DNA of 64,000 nt from Pelecanus crispus. Its lineage: Eukaryota > Chordata > Aves > Pelecaniformes > Pelecanidae. The stretch covers positions 41,702,221 through 41,766,220 of the forward strand of contig NC_134643.1 of assembly GCF_030463565.1 (NCBI RefSeq). Direction: 5' to 3'. The position numbers and the translations under genes are program-made. Position 1 is the stretch's first letter. Every line of letters begins with the position of its first letter. Under the pieces are notes generated by a model that saw nothing but the letters and a program-made list of their open reading frames with translations, did no database searches and was not told where the DNA came from. Of the stretch, positions 14,301 through 27,190 are shown piece after piece.

Positions 14301-15737
14301 AAACAGAGGGGCAACTTGTAAAAAGCATCACAATGAGGCTTCTCCAGGTTATCTCTGTAGCTTCTGATTACGATTTTTTTTCTATTTCCTGAAAAACTGT
14401 CTAGTAAATCAAGGGTATTTTGACCAGGGAGGACTAATTGGGGATACAGCATCCTCATCAGGACCACCATCATAGAACCACCAGGGTGTTTTTTCACCCT
14501 CTGCCGTGTATCTACTTACGTTGTAGCTATGTTCAACACTGCTAACATGTGGCTGATTTGGTCACCCTGTTTCTTAAAAATTTCAGACTGCTCCTTCAGA
14601 ATTGCCCTTTGTATACTGGGCTTTAGTAATTCCAAAGAAAAGCCCATCTTGAAATATGTCTCATAATAATTCTGGTATCATGTTTATAACGGCAGTTTTC
14701 CGGAAGATCAGTAGAAAAAGTATAGTCCTTTTTTTGACAGTTACCCTTAACTGAAATCACAACACGGCCCAAACAAACCTTTCGCCTGACATGTTCACAG
14801 CAGGATGATGGGAATCCGTTGCGGCAAGTTGATCTCACCACTTTTTCACATATAATTCAAACTCACCAGATAAAAAACAAACTCCATATCCATCCATGGC
14901 CTAAAGAACTGAGAAAATCACACTGGACACTGCAGTGAGGGAAGGAAGTATTCACAAAGGCTAAGTTTAGCCTTCAAAGACCAGATTCACTAGGCTACTT
15001 TTATTGTTAGAAGGAGATAAGCTGTACTGGGGGAAAAAATCAAGAATGCCTAGATTATGGCTTCTGTTCTGAACCACCTGCTAAAGAAGCCTCTCTCTCT
15101 TGTGAATTTTGTACATTTCCCTGCTTTCCCCTGGCACTGTAAATTTCTCTTTTCCTATGACCTGTGTACTAATGTTAATTACTTTGGGGAAGGATGGAGA
15201 GTTCACATTCACCCACTCTCTCTCCCATGCAGTGAATGGTTGTGTCCAGCAGCTCTGTGATAACTGTTGGTCACAACACAGAAAGGGTGTTAAAAACATT
15301 CCCTTACTTTCATATTGCCTGTGCAGCCTTCCCTCATTGTACAGGCATGACAGAGACTATCACCTGAGCCCTCAGCCTAAGAAACAGTGTCCAGGATTCC
15401 TTTTGAAATGAGCTGTATGTGGTTTTCCACAGCTTTATTAATAGCTATAAGTTGGTACACGGGACACGCAGCCATTTTCCTTAATGCCTGAGGAGCTCCC
15501 TAATCTGCAGACTTGTACTCTTGCACCTGTACTACACCTCTCCTCTTGCAAAAGCCTGCTGGTATGCAAATTGCAGAAAGTGGATCCAGGTCCCTCTCCT
15601 TACACGGGTAGAATGCGATTTTCTACCCTGGAATATAAAAGGCCTTTCAAGATGAACATGGAGTTAAAGGCTATATTATACAAACTCTTTTTCATAAGTT
15701 TAACCTTTCTCTCCCATTTAGGACAGAAACATAGAAC
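5395..15737. other. Upstream non-coding DNA, no gene recognised
   Basis: About 10 kb of AT-rich sequence. Reading frames exist by chance (for example a 128-codon minus-strand frame at 9776-10162 that opens with TTG), but none has a domain I recognise. A short tandem run of GCTGCAG sits at 12021-12039. I see no mobile element with clear ends. The stretch is most likely intergenic, upstream of LGR5. Confidence 0.5.
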
Positions 15738-15892
15738 AATCATAGAATCATAGAATCATTTAGGTTAGAAAAGACCTTTAAGATCATCCAGTCCAACCAT
15801 TAACCTACACTACCAAGTCCACTCTAAACCAATCAAGGGTAGACTACACTAAACCATGTCCCCAAGTGCCACATCTACCCATTTTTTGAACA
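15738..15892 (-). mobile_element. CR1 LINE 3' end fragment
   Basis: On the minus strand this ends in the octamer array characteristic of CR1 3' ends, seen on the plus strand as repeated AATCATAG. It is followed by the CR1 3'-UTR block containing AAGATCATCCAGTCCAACC and then the segment that matches the end of ORF2 at 22180-22210 (ACCATGTCCC, AAGTGCCACATCTACCCA). It is cut off at about 15892, where an intact CR1 would continue into ORF2. 5' truncation of this kind is usual for target-primed reverse transcription. Another CR1 3' end follows 10 bp later. Confidence 0.9.
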
Positions 15893-15901
15893 GGTATATG
15901 A

Positions 15902-15995
15902 TGGAAGGACTTACAGAGGTTATCTGGTTCAACCTCCAGCTCAAGGACCAACTTCAGATCAGGTTGCTCGAGGCCTTATCCAGTTGAGATCTGAA
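15902..15995 (-). mobile_element. Second CR1 3' end fragment, older subfamily
   Basis: The plus-strand block GGTTATCTGGTTCAACCTCC, followed by GACCAACTTCAGATCAGGTTGCTC-type sequence and a CCTTATCCAGTTGAG segment, is the conserved 3'-UTR region of a different CR1 subfamily. It has no octamer tail of its own at the left. Either the neighbouring CR1 inserted into its tail, or the tail has decayed. It is more diverged and probably older than the fragment at 15738-15892. Orientation is the same (minus). Confidence 0.75.
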
Positions 15996-16397
15996 AAGAA
16001 ATCAAAGGATCTTGAAATAAATTATGTCGCAGAGTCTGGGGGCGTCTAAAAAGAAGTGAGAGATGGAATATTAGTTTTCTGTTGAGTTTTACACAGGAGC
16101 TGGGATTGGTTAGACTGCATCCTCACTTCTACACTCCCCCCATCTCTTTTAGTACCTGAAATCACAGAAAGTAAGAACTTGTTTCTGCCTAGTATTGTGT
16201 TTTCTGCTCTGATGCTTCTTCACCATAAAACTATGATTATTTCAGAGTGCCTGGGCATTTCAAATGCAAGTTTTATATCGCTGATGTATTTTAAAGGCTA
16301 GATTAAATCTATTTTAATAGCCTCAAAGAATATTTTGCCTCTAATATTTTTGCCTCAAAGTGTAATTGTTCAAAGTAAGCTGCAACTCGCCTCTTCT

Positions 16398-16520
16398 CAA
16401 TTCCATCGTCCGCCGCGCCTGCCGACTGTCCCGCAGCCGGGCCCTGAGCCGCGCCAGCAGCCAGCAGAGGGAGCGCACGCTTTTAGCTTGGTCTTGGCTT
16501 ACTGAAATCGGCGAGCGATG
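16398..16520. promoter_or_regulatory. Isolated GC/CpG-rich patch with a CTCF-like motif
   Basis: In an AT-rich neighbourhood about 11 kb upstream of the LGR5 exon, roughly 120 bp are strongly GC-rich and keep many CpGs. At 16461-16474 the plus strand reads CCAGCAGAGGGAGC. This fits the CTCF core pattern CCASYAGRKGGCRS at 13 of 14 positions; the one mismatch is A where C is preferred. A short chance reading frame crosses the patch but has no recognisable domain. A CTCF/insulator or distal promoter role is inferred from base composition and motif only. Confidence 0.35.
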
Positions 16521-19500
16521 CGAAAAGGCAACATCAAGCGTACAGCTTCCGTACAGATAAACTCAAGTGTTGATAAGAGATGGTAGCCAAGCTACTTTAT
16601 AATTCAAGCAGAAGTATCTATCTCTTGGGTGTGCATGCTTTTGGCAAAACAATAAATAAAATCCACACCTTCCAGTAATAAGCAGTAAAAAAAAATTATT
16701 CGGTGTGAATACACAAATGCATGGGAATCCATTCAACTTCTTCACAGATCAGCTTGTAGATACGGTTGGAATCTTTTAATTAACCCTTGGACTCATATGC
16801 CTTTTTGTCTGTCACTACCTTTTTAACAGTAAAAAATAATGTCTTCATCTACCACCATCTTCAGTTCAACCACAGCTTTAGACTCCAGCCTTGCAAACAA
16901 ATATATGCACTTACTTTGTCCATATGAAGAGTCCCAAAGAAGTTGTGCAACGTACAAGAAATACATTTATAATATATACCTGTGACTTTTCCAAACAGTA
17001 GTTTGTCCTTTTAACATCTCACTGAAATCTAATTGTTTGGGTGGTTTGGTTATTTTTTTCAAATAGCTCTGTTGTAACTCATGTTAATTACGCTTTGTGT
17101 GAAAGCATTAATGAAAGGTATCATATTTTTCATGTGTTATGGGTTTGTTTTTATAGAAATGTCTCTGAGCAGTTGCAATTCACCTGAACACAATTCTAAA
17201 CTTGTTAGGTTTTACTCTGGTGAGGTAGTGAGATAGAAATAGGTAGAATAGCCTTGCTTGCTAAATGCAATGGATCTACTACAACAGCCTCTGTTATTTG
17301 GTCCACAGTAAATAATGAGCTGTATTTGAGGAACATTTATGTACCTGATAATACATTTTCTTTGTATCTATCAACCCACAGCAATAATAAGAGATGAAAT
17401 AACTTAGTCTCATCAGATTACTCTAAACTTCTACACCTTGAAATAATTTAATGATAGAATTAACTTAATGTTGAATTTAATGCTGTCTCTCAGATACATA
17501 TTCTCAAGAAATACAAAGTAAGAGCACTTACTGCATGGAAAAAGGTTCTCTTAAAAAATGCAGTGGGGAAAACTTTACTGATATACTGCTGAACAACTGT
17601 AAAACTGGAAGAAATTCTAAACATTAAAGCTCCAAAGTAGAACATACCATAAATAATCTTCTTCGATTACCACAGTAAATCTGAACTTAGGATTTCAAAA
17701 TAGCTTACTTAGTCTAACTTTTCAAACTGTTTTTAAGTCGTTGTCAACTTGTAATTAAGCTTTGCAAAGTTAGGACAGCAAAAAATACTAGTGTCTCAAA
17801 ATTAGCCATTACATTTTGAAAACATAAATAAATAGAAATACCACATCCTGAAGATTTCTGGGCATTATGATGAGCATTACTAAAGAGTAGTATCTGATTT
17901 GACTCAAATTCACCTGTGATAATATGCTCCTGCCCTAAAAAAAAGTTGGATACAATGCCAATGTATACACACATACATATACATAACATAATGCATAATC
18001 TAACAACTTATCCTAAAACTGACACTGTATGGAAGGGATAGATTTTGCTCTCTGTTACAAATGGGTCAAGCTGCAAGTTGTTGAGAGGACAGAAGTCTGA
18101 AGCAAAATAACAGGACAGCTGAATTCTGCATGGCCACCCACAAGCAACACAGCATCCCTTATGAAGTCTTCTTCTCTCCCCAAATCATTTCAGTTATGTT
18201 AAGTTCACTCGTTCAAAGAAATACTCCCTAAAATCATCAGCCAACAGACCTGACACTTCTGACTTCTTTCCATAATAACATTTTCTAAAATTCTGCATTA
18301 ATGATTATTATTCCTGATATTAAGTGCGTTAAGTGTGCATTTGTTCTGCAGATGAAAATGTGTTCCCTGAAAATGAAAACCAGTAATGGAAATGAAAGTG
18401 AAAAAGTACAAATACATTGCTTTTGACTTGGTGGTTTTGATAGCCATTGCAAGTGATCAAACTTAAAAGTAATTATTTTTCAATATAATGTGTTGTTTTC
18501 TCCTTTTGTAATTTTCTTTCTCTTTGTATATTTTAAATTCCATTTGTTTTTACCATAGTTCACAGAAATATTTCAGAGAAGAATTAAACTTGACCAAATG
18601 CTGCTTCCTATACCACTGCTCCTTCTGACAGATTCCAAGTGGCATTAGACCAAAATGATTAGTACTCATTTACTTTCAACCTTCTGTTTCACCTATCTCA
18701 GGGGCTCATATATTGAGCCAAATGCAGACCAAAAAATGTACATAAACAGAATACACTAAGCCTGCGCTTTTCATATTAGTCCTTGTTTGCTATAGTTTCC
18801 TCTTTCCTGCATATAACTTCTCAGGGCTCTGCCCTACTGTAGCAGCAACTCTAACCATAATCAACGCAAGGATACTTTTGCATTGCAACGTTGACTTAAC
18901 TATCCACAAACACATAAAATAATTAATATACGTGCTTTGAACCACCTTCTGGAGGAGTCTGTTACTCTTAATCAGCTTCAGAGAGATGCCTGGGAGATTA
19001 AATTTGGGTGGTATGAACACTCTCTCCTCATCTCCTACCGTCTCCATTAATTACTAAAGAAAAGTAGCCAAACCCTCAGAGGCCTGAGTTATTAACAGAA
19101 ATAAATATATTGGCTTCCGTGAAACTGTACTAATTTTGTATTGCTGAGAATCTTGCCTTTTCAGCTACTACAACAAAATGAACCTTACTTTGTATTTACA
19201 AGTTTAACAGATCTATAAACCATACATTTGAACTTCCTTCAGACACTCTTTTAAAAAGAAAGTCCTGCAGCAACCACGCATTTGGAAATTTTAATGCTAA
19301 TGACAGCAATTGGGGGGATATTCAAACCATCCAGCCTGGGCAACTCTATTCGCTTTGTAAGAGGCTCTAAGGTTCCCTGTGTGACAGAGATGAGAATTCT
19401 CTCAGCCTGAAGCCAGGAGCCAGCAAGTGCCTTCTGCAGGTACCTCTTTGCCTTCAATGATGACAGATGAAGCCAAACGATGTAACACCCTGCTCGCCGC

Positions 19501-21939
19501 TTTTGTAAAGATGTTACATGTCATGGGCCTATGCTGACACTCTGTTAAGGTGGGATTTATAAATATAAAACTCCTTCAAGTAAGTTGCTTGCCTCAAAGG
19601 CAAACACATCCCAAAATAAACGTGCCTGCCCTAAAGTCAGCTAACTAGGCTTGCCAAGGAATGGAAGAGCAACCCAATGCATGTTATAAACATGTTAATG
19701 TTATATAAGGCCCTGATTCTGAAATTCAGTCCAGAAATGTATCTCTATATCTTTCAAAAACATTTAACGCAAATACATAGCAATTCACAGAGTATTAACA
19801 CTATCAGGGGCAGTGTTTGTAGAAGAAAGGGCATAGAACTTCAGACTTGTGTATTTCAGATGACTGAGTTTATTGCAGGTACCAAGACTTCTTGCCTCTT
19901 TCTCTTGCAAGTTTTTTGTGGGCCACCTTCCCTCCTCTTCTCTGTAAAGACCTCCCTCTCATTCCCCTGCTCTAAGCATCCTATTAGTCCTGAGTGTCCC
20001 CATTCTCTTTTTTCAGATACAAGGGCTCCTCCAGCTCACCCACTCTCATACTCCTATAAACATCTGCGCTGCAATCACTCTTCCTCCCTTTGCTCCATGC
20101 TCCCCTGCATAAGGCTCCTTCTATCTTCAGCTCCTTGGCAGCTGTAGGCACACAATCCCACTTTTTCTTCCTGCTGGTTGCTCTGTCCAAATTCTTGACC
20201 AGTTCCCTTCCTCCACCTACAGCAGAATCCCTGCATGACTGCCAGCCATGCAGAAGAAATAGCATTTCTTGTACATCCATGTAAGCATTCTACATGACCT
20301 GTGTCACTGGCAGGCTCTGGTGAGGCTTTGTCCATGTGGTGAATGTCACAGACCTGTATTTTGCTTCTTCCCTCCCTTTGTGTCACTTTGCATCACTGTG
20401 GATGGGACTGCATCAACTTAAAAGAGCCAACAGAGGTGGGTAACATATCCTGGCAGTTTATCACCATGGTACAAAGTGAGGATGAAGCATGTGAGCCACA
20501 GAAATGTGGACACTTCCACATCTGTTCTGGTTAAGTATGTACTAAAAAGCCTTGTTGATTAATTTTGCACTGGGCAGTATGCAAATAGTTTTCAAAAACT
20601 TCTTGAAAAATGAAGTCCTGGAAGGTATTTCCTACTTGATTTTTCCAAAGACCTAATCAAAAATAGGAAAAGCACTGCTATCAAGATGATAGAGATGTTT
20701 GAAATCTTTTGGTCTTACTCACTAATGAAAAATTCTTGACTTCCCTCTCTGCAAAGAAATCTGCTTTTTCTGTGCTTACACCTCAGAAGCCAAATACACA
20801 GAGACAGAAATAAAAATACAGACCCCTCCTCCCTTCTAGAGAGGAATTTACAGGAAAACAAGGTGTTATACCACATCTAAAGCCTTCCGACAATTTGTCA
20901 CAATTAGGTGCTTCTTTCTTCGATACATTTCTTTCTTTTGCATGGCAGCTGATCCCAAAATGACTAAAACTATTACAACGACCACAAAAAAAGAAAAAGA
21001 AGAAAAAAAAAAACATTATTGTGACCTCCCTTAAACAACTACAAAACAATGTAATCGCTCATTATGCAGTATCATGCAAATACACTTCAAAAACCACAGG
21101 AACCCCAGGGTGTTTGCCACACAGACACAGTGAGAGACGGAAGGATGAAAGAATTGGAGAGAATTTCTATATGAGCTGCTAAATTAAGAAATGACTCTAT
21201 GCATGCACATGGTATGTATCAACTCTTGTCTTTTACCCAGAGAAGAATGCAGATCCCCACAGCACGTAGAGGACACAGAAATACATCATGCATCTCCACA
21301 CGCACACATATTCAAAGGCTTTATGTTTTACAAGTGTTAAGGAAAAAAAACACCCTGCAACCCTCTATGAACTGGAGTTAACTCCCTCACAGATGTGGAG
21401 GTATTGCCTTTCCATGGGAGTGCTGAACTTCTGTTGCATTAAGTGAACAATATTTTGGAGACCTTCCTCAAAGTCCCACTGACAAGCACCACAGAATGCA
21501 GCACTCTCTGGACTTACTACTGTGCTGTAATGCACAGTAATGCATTTTTAAATGTTTGGCTCTGACACCTGCTATTACATGGAACAGGTAGCGATTGATT
21601 ACTTTTGTGGGGTGAGAAAGTAGAGTCCCAAGACTCTGCAATTCAGGAAACGGTCAAAGGAATTCACATATTCATATCCTTCCAAAATTCATATCGTTCT
21701 TTCAGTCCTTTCTGAGAAACATTTGAGCCCACTTGCCATTTGGGTTCAAACCTACTATGTGTTTTTCTGTGCATGTAAAAACAGGACAAATCAGTTCAGA
21801 GACTTACTGCAATGATTTACTGACTATCATAAGGCACAGTTAAGACCACGATATAAACACCTGACTAGAGGAAAGCTACAGCTGATTTGACCTGCCTTGC
21901 TGCCACATTCCCGTGTGGCACAGCTCTTAAGAAACTGTA
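16521..21939. other. Upstream non-coding DNA, no gene recognised
   Basis: AT-rich sequence with an A-rich tract near 20,985-21,012. The longest frame (156 codons, plus strand, 19677-20147) shows no domain, and its composition is like that of flanking DNA. I see no transposon ends or RNA gene. Probably intergenic. Confidence 0.5.
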
Positions 21940-22040
21940 TCATAGAATCATAGAATCATTTAGGTTGGAAAAGACTTTCAAGATCATCCAGTCCAACCAT
22001 TAACCTAACACTACCAAGTCCACCACTAAATCAGTTAAGG
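21940..22040 (-). mobile_element. CR1 LINE 3' end fragment
   Basis: The plus strand starts with the repeated AATCATAG octamer and continues TTTAGGTTGGAAAAGAC and AAGATCATCCAGTCCAACC, the standard CR1 3' terminus in minus orientation. Homology fades after about 22040. About 70 bp of unrelated sequence separate it from the longer CR1 copy starting at about 22109. It is very similar to the copy at 15738-15892 and probably belongs to the same subfamily. Confidence 0.88.
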
Positions 22041-22108
22041 ATAGAGTAGTAATTTTATGTTTCCTGGCTTGGTGGCTGGATTATTTTTTAATGACAATAA
22101 AAACTAGG

Positions 22109-22811
22109 AATCATGAAGGTCGGAAAGGATCTCCAAGATCATCAGTCCAACCACCAACCCAACACCACCGTGCCCACTAAACCATGTCCCAAAGTGCCAC
22201 ATCTACCCATTTTCTGAACACTTCCAGGGATGTTGACTCCACCACCTCTCTGGGCAGCCTGTTCCAATGCTTGACTACCCTTTCCATGAAGAAATTTTTC
22301 CCAATATCGAGTCTAAACCTCCCCTGGCGCAGCTTGAGCCCATTTCCTCTCGTCCTATCGCTAGCTACTTGGGAGAAGAGACCAACACCCACCTCACTAC
22401 AACCTCCTTTCAGGTAGTTGTAGAGAGTGATAAGGTTTCCCCTCAGCCTCCTCTTCTCTAGGCTAAATGATCCCAGTTCCTTCAGCCGCTCCTCATAAGA
22501 CTTGTTCTCCAGACCCTTCACCAGCCTTGTTGCCCTTCTCTGGACACGCTCCAGTGCCTCAAGGTCTTTCTTGTATTGAGGGGCCCAAAACTGGACACAG
22601 CATTCTAGGTGCAGCCTCACCAACGCCAAGTGCAGGGGCACAATCACCTCCCTGCTCCTGCTGGCCACACTATTCCTGATACAAGCCAGGATGCTGTTGG
22701 CCTTCTTGGCCACCTGGGCACACTGCTGGCTCATGTTCAGCCGGCTGTCAACCAGCACCCCCAGGTCCTTTTCCGCCAGGCAGCTTCCCAGCCACTCTTC
22801 CCCAAACCTGT
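22109..22811 (-). mobile_element. 5'-truncated CR1 LINE with ORF2 C-terminus
   Basis: A minus-strand CR1 copy of about 700 bp. It contains the end of ORF2 (open from about 22811 down to a stop at 22177-22179) followed by a short 3' UTR that ends at about 22109. It is 5'-truncated within the coding region. The octamer tail is eroded to a single AATCATGA-like unit. As the frame is still open, the copy is moderately young or simply lucky. Most avian CR1 copies are truncated like this and cannot move. Confidence 0.92.
22177..22758 (-). pseudogene. CR1 ORF2 fragment, reverse transcriptase C-terminal region
   Basis: The minus-strand frame encodes the C-terminal part of the CR1 ORF2 polyprotein, downstream of the reverse transcriptase catalytic core. 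Recognisable blocks are the [12 protein letters not shown] segment, [67 protein letters not shown] and the closing [12 protein letters not shown] region. These are conserved ends of non-LTR retrotransposon RT proteins. The endonuclease and the catalytic Asp motifs lie in the missing 5' part, so this is a dead remnant. The frame continues upstream of 22758 to the truncation point, so its apparent start is not real. Confidence 0.92.
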
Positions 22812-25800
22812 TGATACAATTCTCTATGGCTACAAGTGAGACAAGCTTTGAATGGGCAGTTAGATTAGCTTGAGAAAAAAGACTGATGAGCCAAAAAGAG
22901 AGCCCTTGTCTGTTTTCAATATTAGTTGTTCTGATAAAAGGTATTACTCCTCATCAAATGCCTTACCATTCTTCATGTACCTTTAGACATAGCTTACATG
23001 TTCTCCTCTTTCTTCATTTGGCTTTACATGAGACACACAAGGATAAGGTTACAGACCAGTAAATGTTAGAGTTGAAAAGCATCATTTAAAGTCTTGTTTA
23101 AAGCACATAGTTCCTATGTTGGTGAAACATCCATTTAATGCTTTTGCAGCCTGGCTGTAATTCTCTAAATGATGTCACATCCACCCCAACTCAAAATAAT
23201 AGAAGGTTCTCTTCATATAGCTTATTTCCACATCTTCACTCTAACACATGGATTTTATTTCCGAAACAGAGAATTACTGTAATGATCAGCTTTCATTCCC
23301 TCCAAACAAACATTCAGTAAATCTGCATCCTATGTATTTACATTTTTTCCTTGTTTCTTTTCCCAAATGCCTAGCTATTAAAATGTGCCTGGGTAATCCT
23401 GACTTTTCCACTAATGTTGCAAGCTTTACTATCAGATATTTCCAGACTAAAACTAATGTTCATGTCAGCGTTTGCTTCAAAATTATAAGGATAAGTCAAC
23501 TGTCACAGTATGAATTGTAACAGTAGTAATAATAATACTGTTTTTCTATTTTTGTCCCTTCTTCCCATCAGCAACTTGACTATTGAAGAATATTTCAGGT
23601 GAACCCAAGTAAATCTTACCTGTCAAATGTTTCACCTTGGTCCTATCATCACACTAACTACAGAACTGTTGAGGGAAGAGTGCAGCTAGGTGGCAGTGTG
23701 CCAAACAAAAGAATCAATATAAAAAGACAATTTCTAAAGATGCACGACATAGCATGCCTTAAATAGCATCAACCTGAACAAAAACAAGTCGATGTCACAT
23801 AATCCATCATATTTTTGTGACTGACAAGCTGTACCCATGTGGTAAATTGGGCCAGGGTAATTAAACCCCCTGTATTTCTTTCTGATTCTAGGACAGCCTC
23901 TGCCCTAACTATCCTACATTTCAGGTGCCAAAATGTACCACTATGTAAAACAGAAACGGTGCTATCTGCCTTGGTCTGAAGAACACTGCATGGCCTAACA
24001 AAGTGATGTAAATACATGTGTTAGCTTAAGATCCTGAGTGAAACATGACAGATACATGATGCAAATGAATATGAACGTATACCGATAGGTAAATATGGGA
24101 TCAAATGAACACAGTATGTAAGTAGCCTTCTGCTGTATGTATAAAAACCCCATACAGTGATAAATCCTAAAAGACTTGCACCATTCTCCAGGGCTAGCCA
24201 GAATAAAAGGACAAATCAGGTGTCCTGCAAAGAGGAAAGGATCCTTCTGCGCAGACCACTGGGCGTTGCAGTACTGCTCTAGAGGAGCACAGCCTAACAG
24301 CTAGCGGAGCTTCACACTTGCCTAATGAACCCTTTCAATGTAATGACTTCGACCTTTGACGCATCCAGTGAAGAAGGTCTTCTCCCAATGGCCAGAAAAA
24401 GCAATCCCACCCTGCACAAGAGCTTTATTTTCTCAGCAGCCTAACCACATGGTTGTACTGCCTTCTAGGAATTTACCCTTCATCCATAGACAGGAAAGGG
24501 AAAAACAAGCTACATTCAACTGTAAACTACCTTGTCCTTTGCTGCTGTGCTTTTTGCTTTGGCACTGTATTGGACTTGCCTTAATACTTAAGCACTAGCT
24601 GCTACCTGTGCTAGTGCAGGTTCTGTTAACATTTCTGCTTTAAACTCTATTTTGGCTGGGACAACTGATCATTTCAGGATTAAGCATAAATTTCCATTGT
24701 TAAATGCTTTAGCCACACTATTTTTTAAAATCAATTCATCCCATTTAAGCTTACAAAACAGAAATAGCAGTGAATGTTTTGGATACCTGATTTTCATTTT
24801 ACAGTCCTGTATTTTAAAATCAGATTTCACATAAAGTCTAAAATCTGTCATGCTGTAAGTAACGATCTAAGAGATGCATGTTAAATCTGTATCTGCTGTG
24901 CATTCCTGACATATGAATTGGCATGCTTTTTGTGTGCTAACAATATACAATACAACATATCATTTTGTTTCTTTGTACATCACATTCTGTAAAGATCTGT
25001 TTTATACTGATAAACCTTAGGCTGGAGGGTCGTCACATTATATATCACATTCAGAAGGTTTTTTTGCCTGAGTATCAAGAAGACAGGAAGAGATTCAAGA
25101 GAGCATTTTGCCGAGATCCCTAAGGGGTCTGTTTACTACCTTGATGAAAGCCGAAGACCACTGATGGCTGTACCATGGATGTCACTGCAAGTGACCAGGA
25201 CATTATGCTGAGATGTCAGAACCCGCAGGAAATCTTACAGTCCCAAAGGCCTTTTGGAACAGTAACAGCACCTCCCAGAGACGTTACCAAACTGACAGAT
25301 GTTTTTCCTTTTCTCTTTATGGAAAACCAGAGACCTATGAGGAACATGAAAAGGAAATAACTGTACAGCCTAATTTAAATGTACAAAGGTAGGAATTATC
25401 CATATCCATTCCTATCAAATCCTTCTTCTCATTTTCAAGCTACTCTTCTTTCAAAAAATCTTTAAGTAAAACTGAACAGAAGTACATTAAATATTTCAAA
25501 GAAAGTCACTAGCTGAACAACTATATTCACGCAAAATAAACAACATTCAAAGAAGGATTTTTACAGTTAAACCCTCACTACTAATTAATCTATGTCTGTC
25601 TAACTTCAGGTATCTTGCGCAAGCTGATAAATCCTCAACAGAAAATGAACAAACAGTATACACTTTGCTTTCTAGAACAAACAAAATATGTGTGCAATAG
25701 CCTCAGGTTATATAAATACTGTTTCACTACCGTTATGAAAAATATTTACTTATTTGTTAACTACAACTATTCTGAAGTCTTTTGGCAGCGCATGTTAAGG

Positions 25801-26600
25801 ACTCTAATATCATGCAGTACAGGTGCCTGATAGAAACTCTTTCACCCTAGAAGAAAGTAAAGTATTCATAATTTATCAAACCATTAGCATGTACCTATTC
25901 AGCACAGTGCGAAAGTGTACAAAAATACGGAAGTATTGCTTTCCTATGGGTAAGAAACAGTCAAGAGGTTTTGGGGGAACAGGTTTCCTGGACAGATATC
26001 ATGGTACATAATGAAAACTCTGCTCCCTGCAGAATTTTTCTCCTCAGCCATTTCCTTCGGACAATCTATGCTTTCAACCATTGTTTTTATTAGCTTAGGA
26101 TAAGGTGATGCTTGGGGAAAAGCTTCCCAGAAGCCCCATAGGCCTAGATTTACAAAACATTCTGGCCCGTCTAACCACCACCCAGACAGCAGAATCCTTT
26201 TTTATTATTTTAAATAAAGCACTTGAGCTCCAGTACAAGATCCTTCTGCAGCTCAGATTACATCAAATGATGGTCTAGAGGTGGGAATAGGGATTATAAA
26301 CTGGGTAAAATACAAAAGCATGTATTTTGCCAGCCTTTTCATTAGGCTCTCATTTCAGACTTAATTGTAGATTCAAAGACAGTGTAGCAGAAAACCTTTA
26401 ACTAATGCTCTCCAACGCATACCGAGTAACCTGACCAACAATTTAGTCACCAGTCTAAACAGGAATTGGGCTGGGACTGGGTTATTAAACTCGTAGCTAG
26501 TCTGAAGTCTGGAGTTTGTGGTCAACTTCGTTCACACTGAAAACTGATTTGGAGGAAAAAAAAAAGAAGGGTTTAAAAGAATTGCCATCCTCACCTTTCC
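22812..26600. other. Upstream non-coding DNA before the LGR5 CpG island
   Basis: AT-rich sequence without a supported gene, RNA or transposon. Base composition shifts towards GC only after about 26.6 kb. This is the proximal upstream region of LGR5, where enhancers may lie. I see no motif cluster strong enough to name. Confidence 0.5.
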
Positions 26601-27190
26601 CTCACCAATGGCTTTGGCACAGTCACAGGAGAGTAGCGCGAAGGCCACTGTCCGCACAACCTGAGGAGCGGAAACCTCTGGCAAGAAGCTGAGTGAGGGA
26701 CAGCTCAAGAGCTTTCAACAGCAGCCTCTCTGCAAAGGCAGTTCCCCTTGGCAGCCGGTCTCCTTTAGGAAACTGCTGCCTGTTGGCAAGCCTGCGATTT
26801 AACCGAGTAGGAGCGAGGGAAGCGAGTGGACCCCCCGCCTCGGAACAGGACCATCGCTCGGTCTGCAGCTGGGACCGCTCACCGACGAGACGAGCGGCTT
26901 TCCTGACCGCAATTAAGACCTGGCTTACACCTCCCTTCCAGCCCAAAGGAGCACCCAAGCCTTGGTCCCACCACCCCACAGACCGCCACACCCCCCCCCC
27001 CACCCCCACTGCCTCAGGACCGTACCCCCCTCCTCCCCAACCGCCCCCGCCCCCGCGCCAACCGACGCTCGCGCGCTGCCCAACCGCCCGTCCCGCCGCC
27101 TTCCAGAAACGTCCACCGCGCCCGCCCCTGCCCTGAGGGGAGATCACCGCCCTGAGGCGAGCCCTGAGGCGCGGCGGACGCGGGCCCGGC

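Noticed and set aside
16366..16560. Reading frame across the GC-rich patch as a possible exon
   Set aside because: Arg/Ser-rich translation is expected from the base composition. No convincing acceptor-donor pair and no known domain. Kept only as a regulatory candidate.
19677..20147. 156-codon plus-strand frame
   Set aside because: No domain, low-complexity Ser/Pro/Leu content, and overlapping frames of similar length on the other strand.
1..26600. Exons of TSPAN8, the mammalian upstream neighbour of LGR5
   Set aside because: No tetraspanin motifs (such as CCG or the TM1 start) were seen in any frame. If present, the gene lies further upstream.
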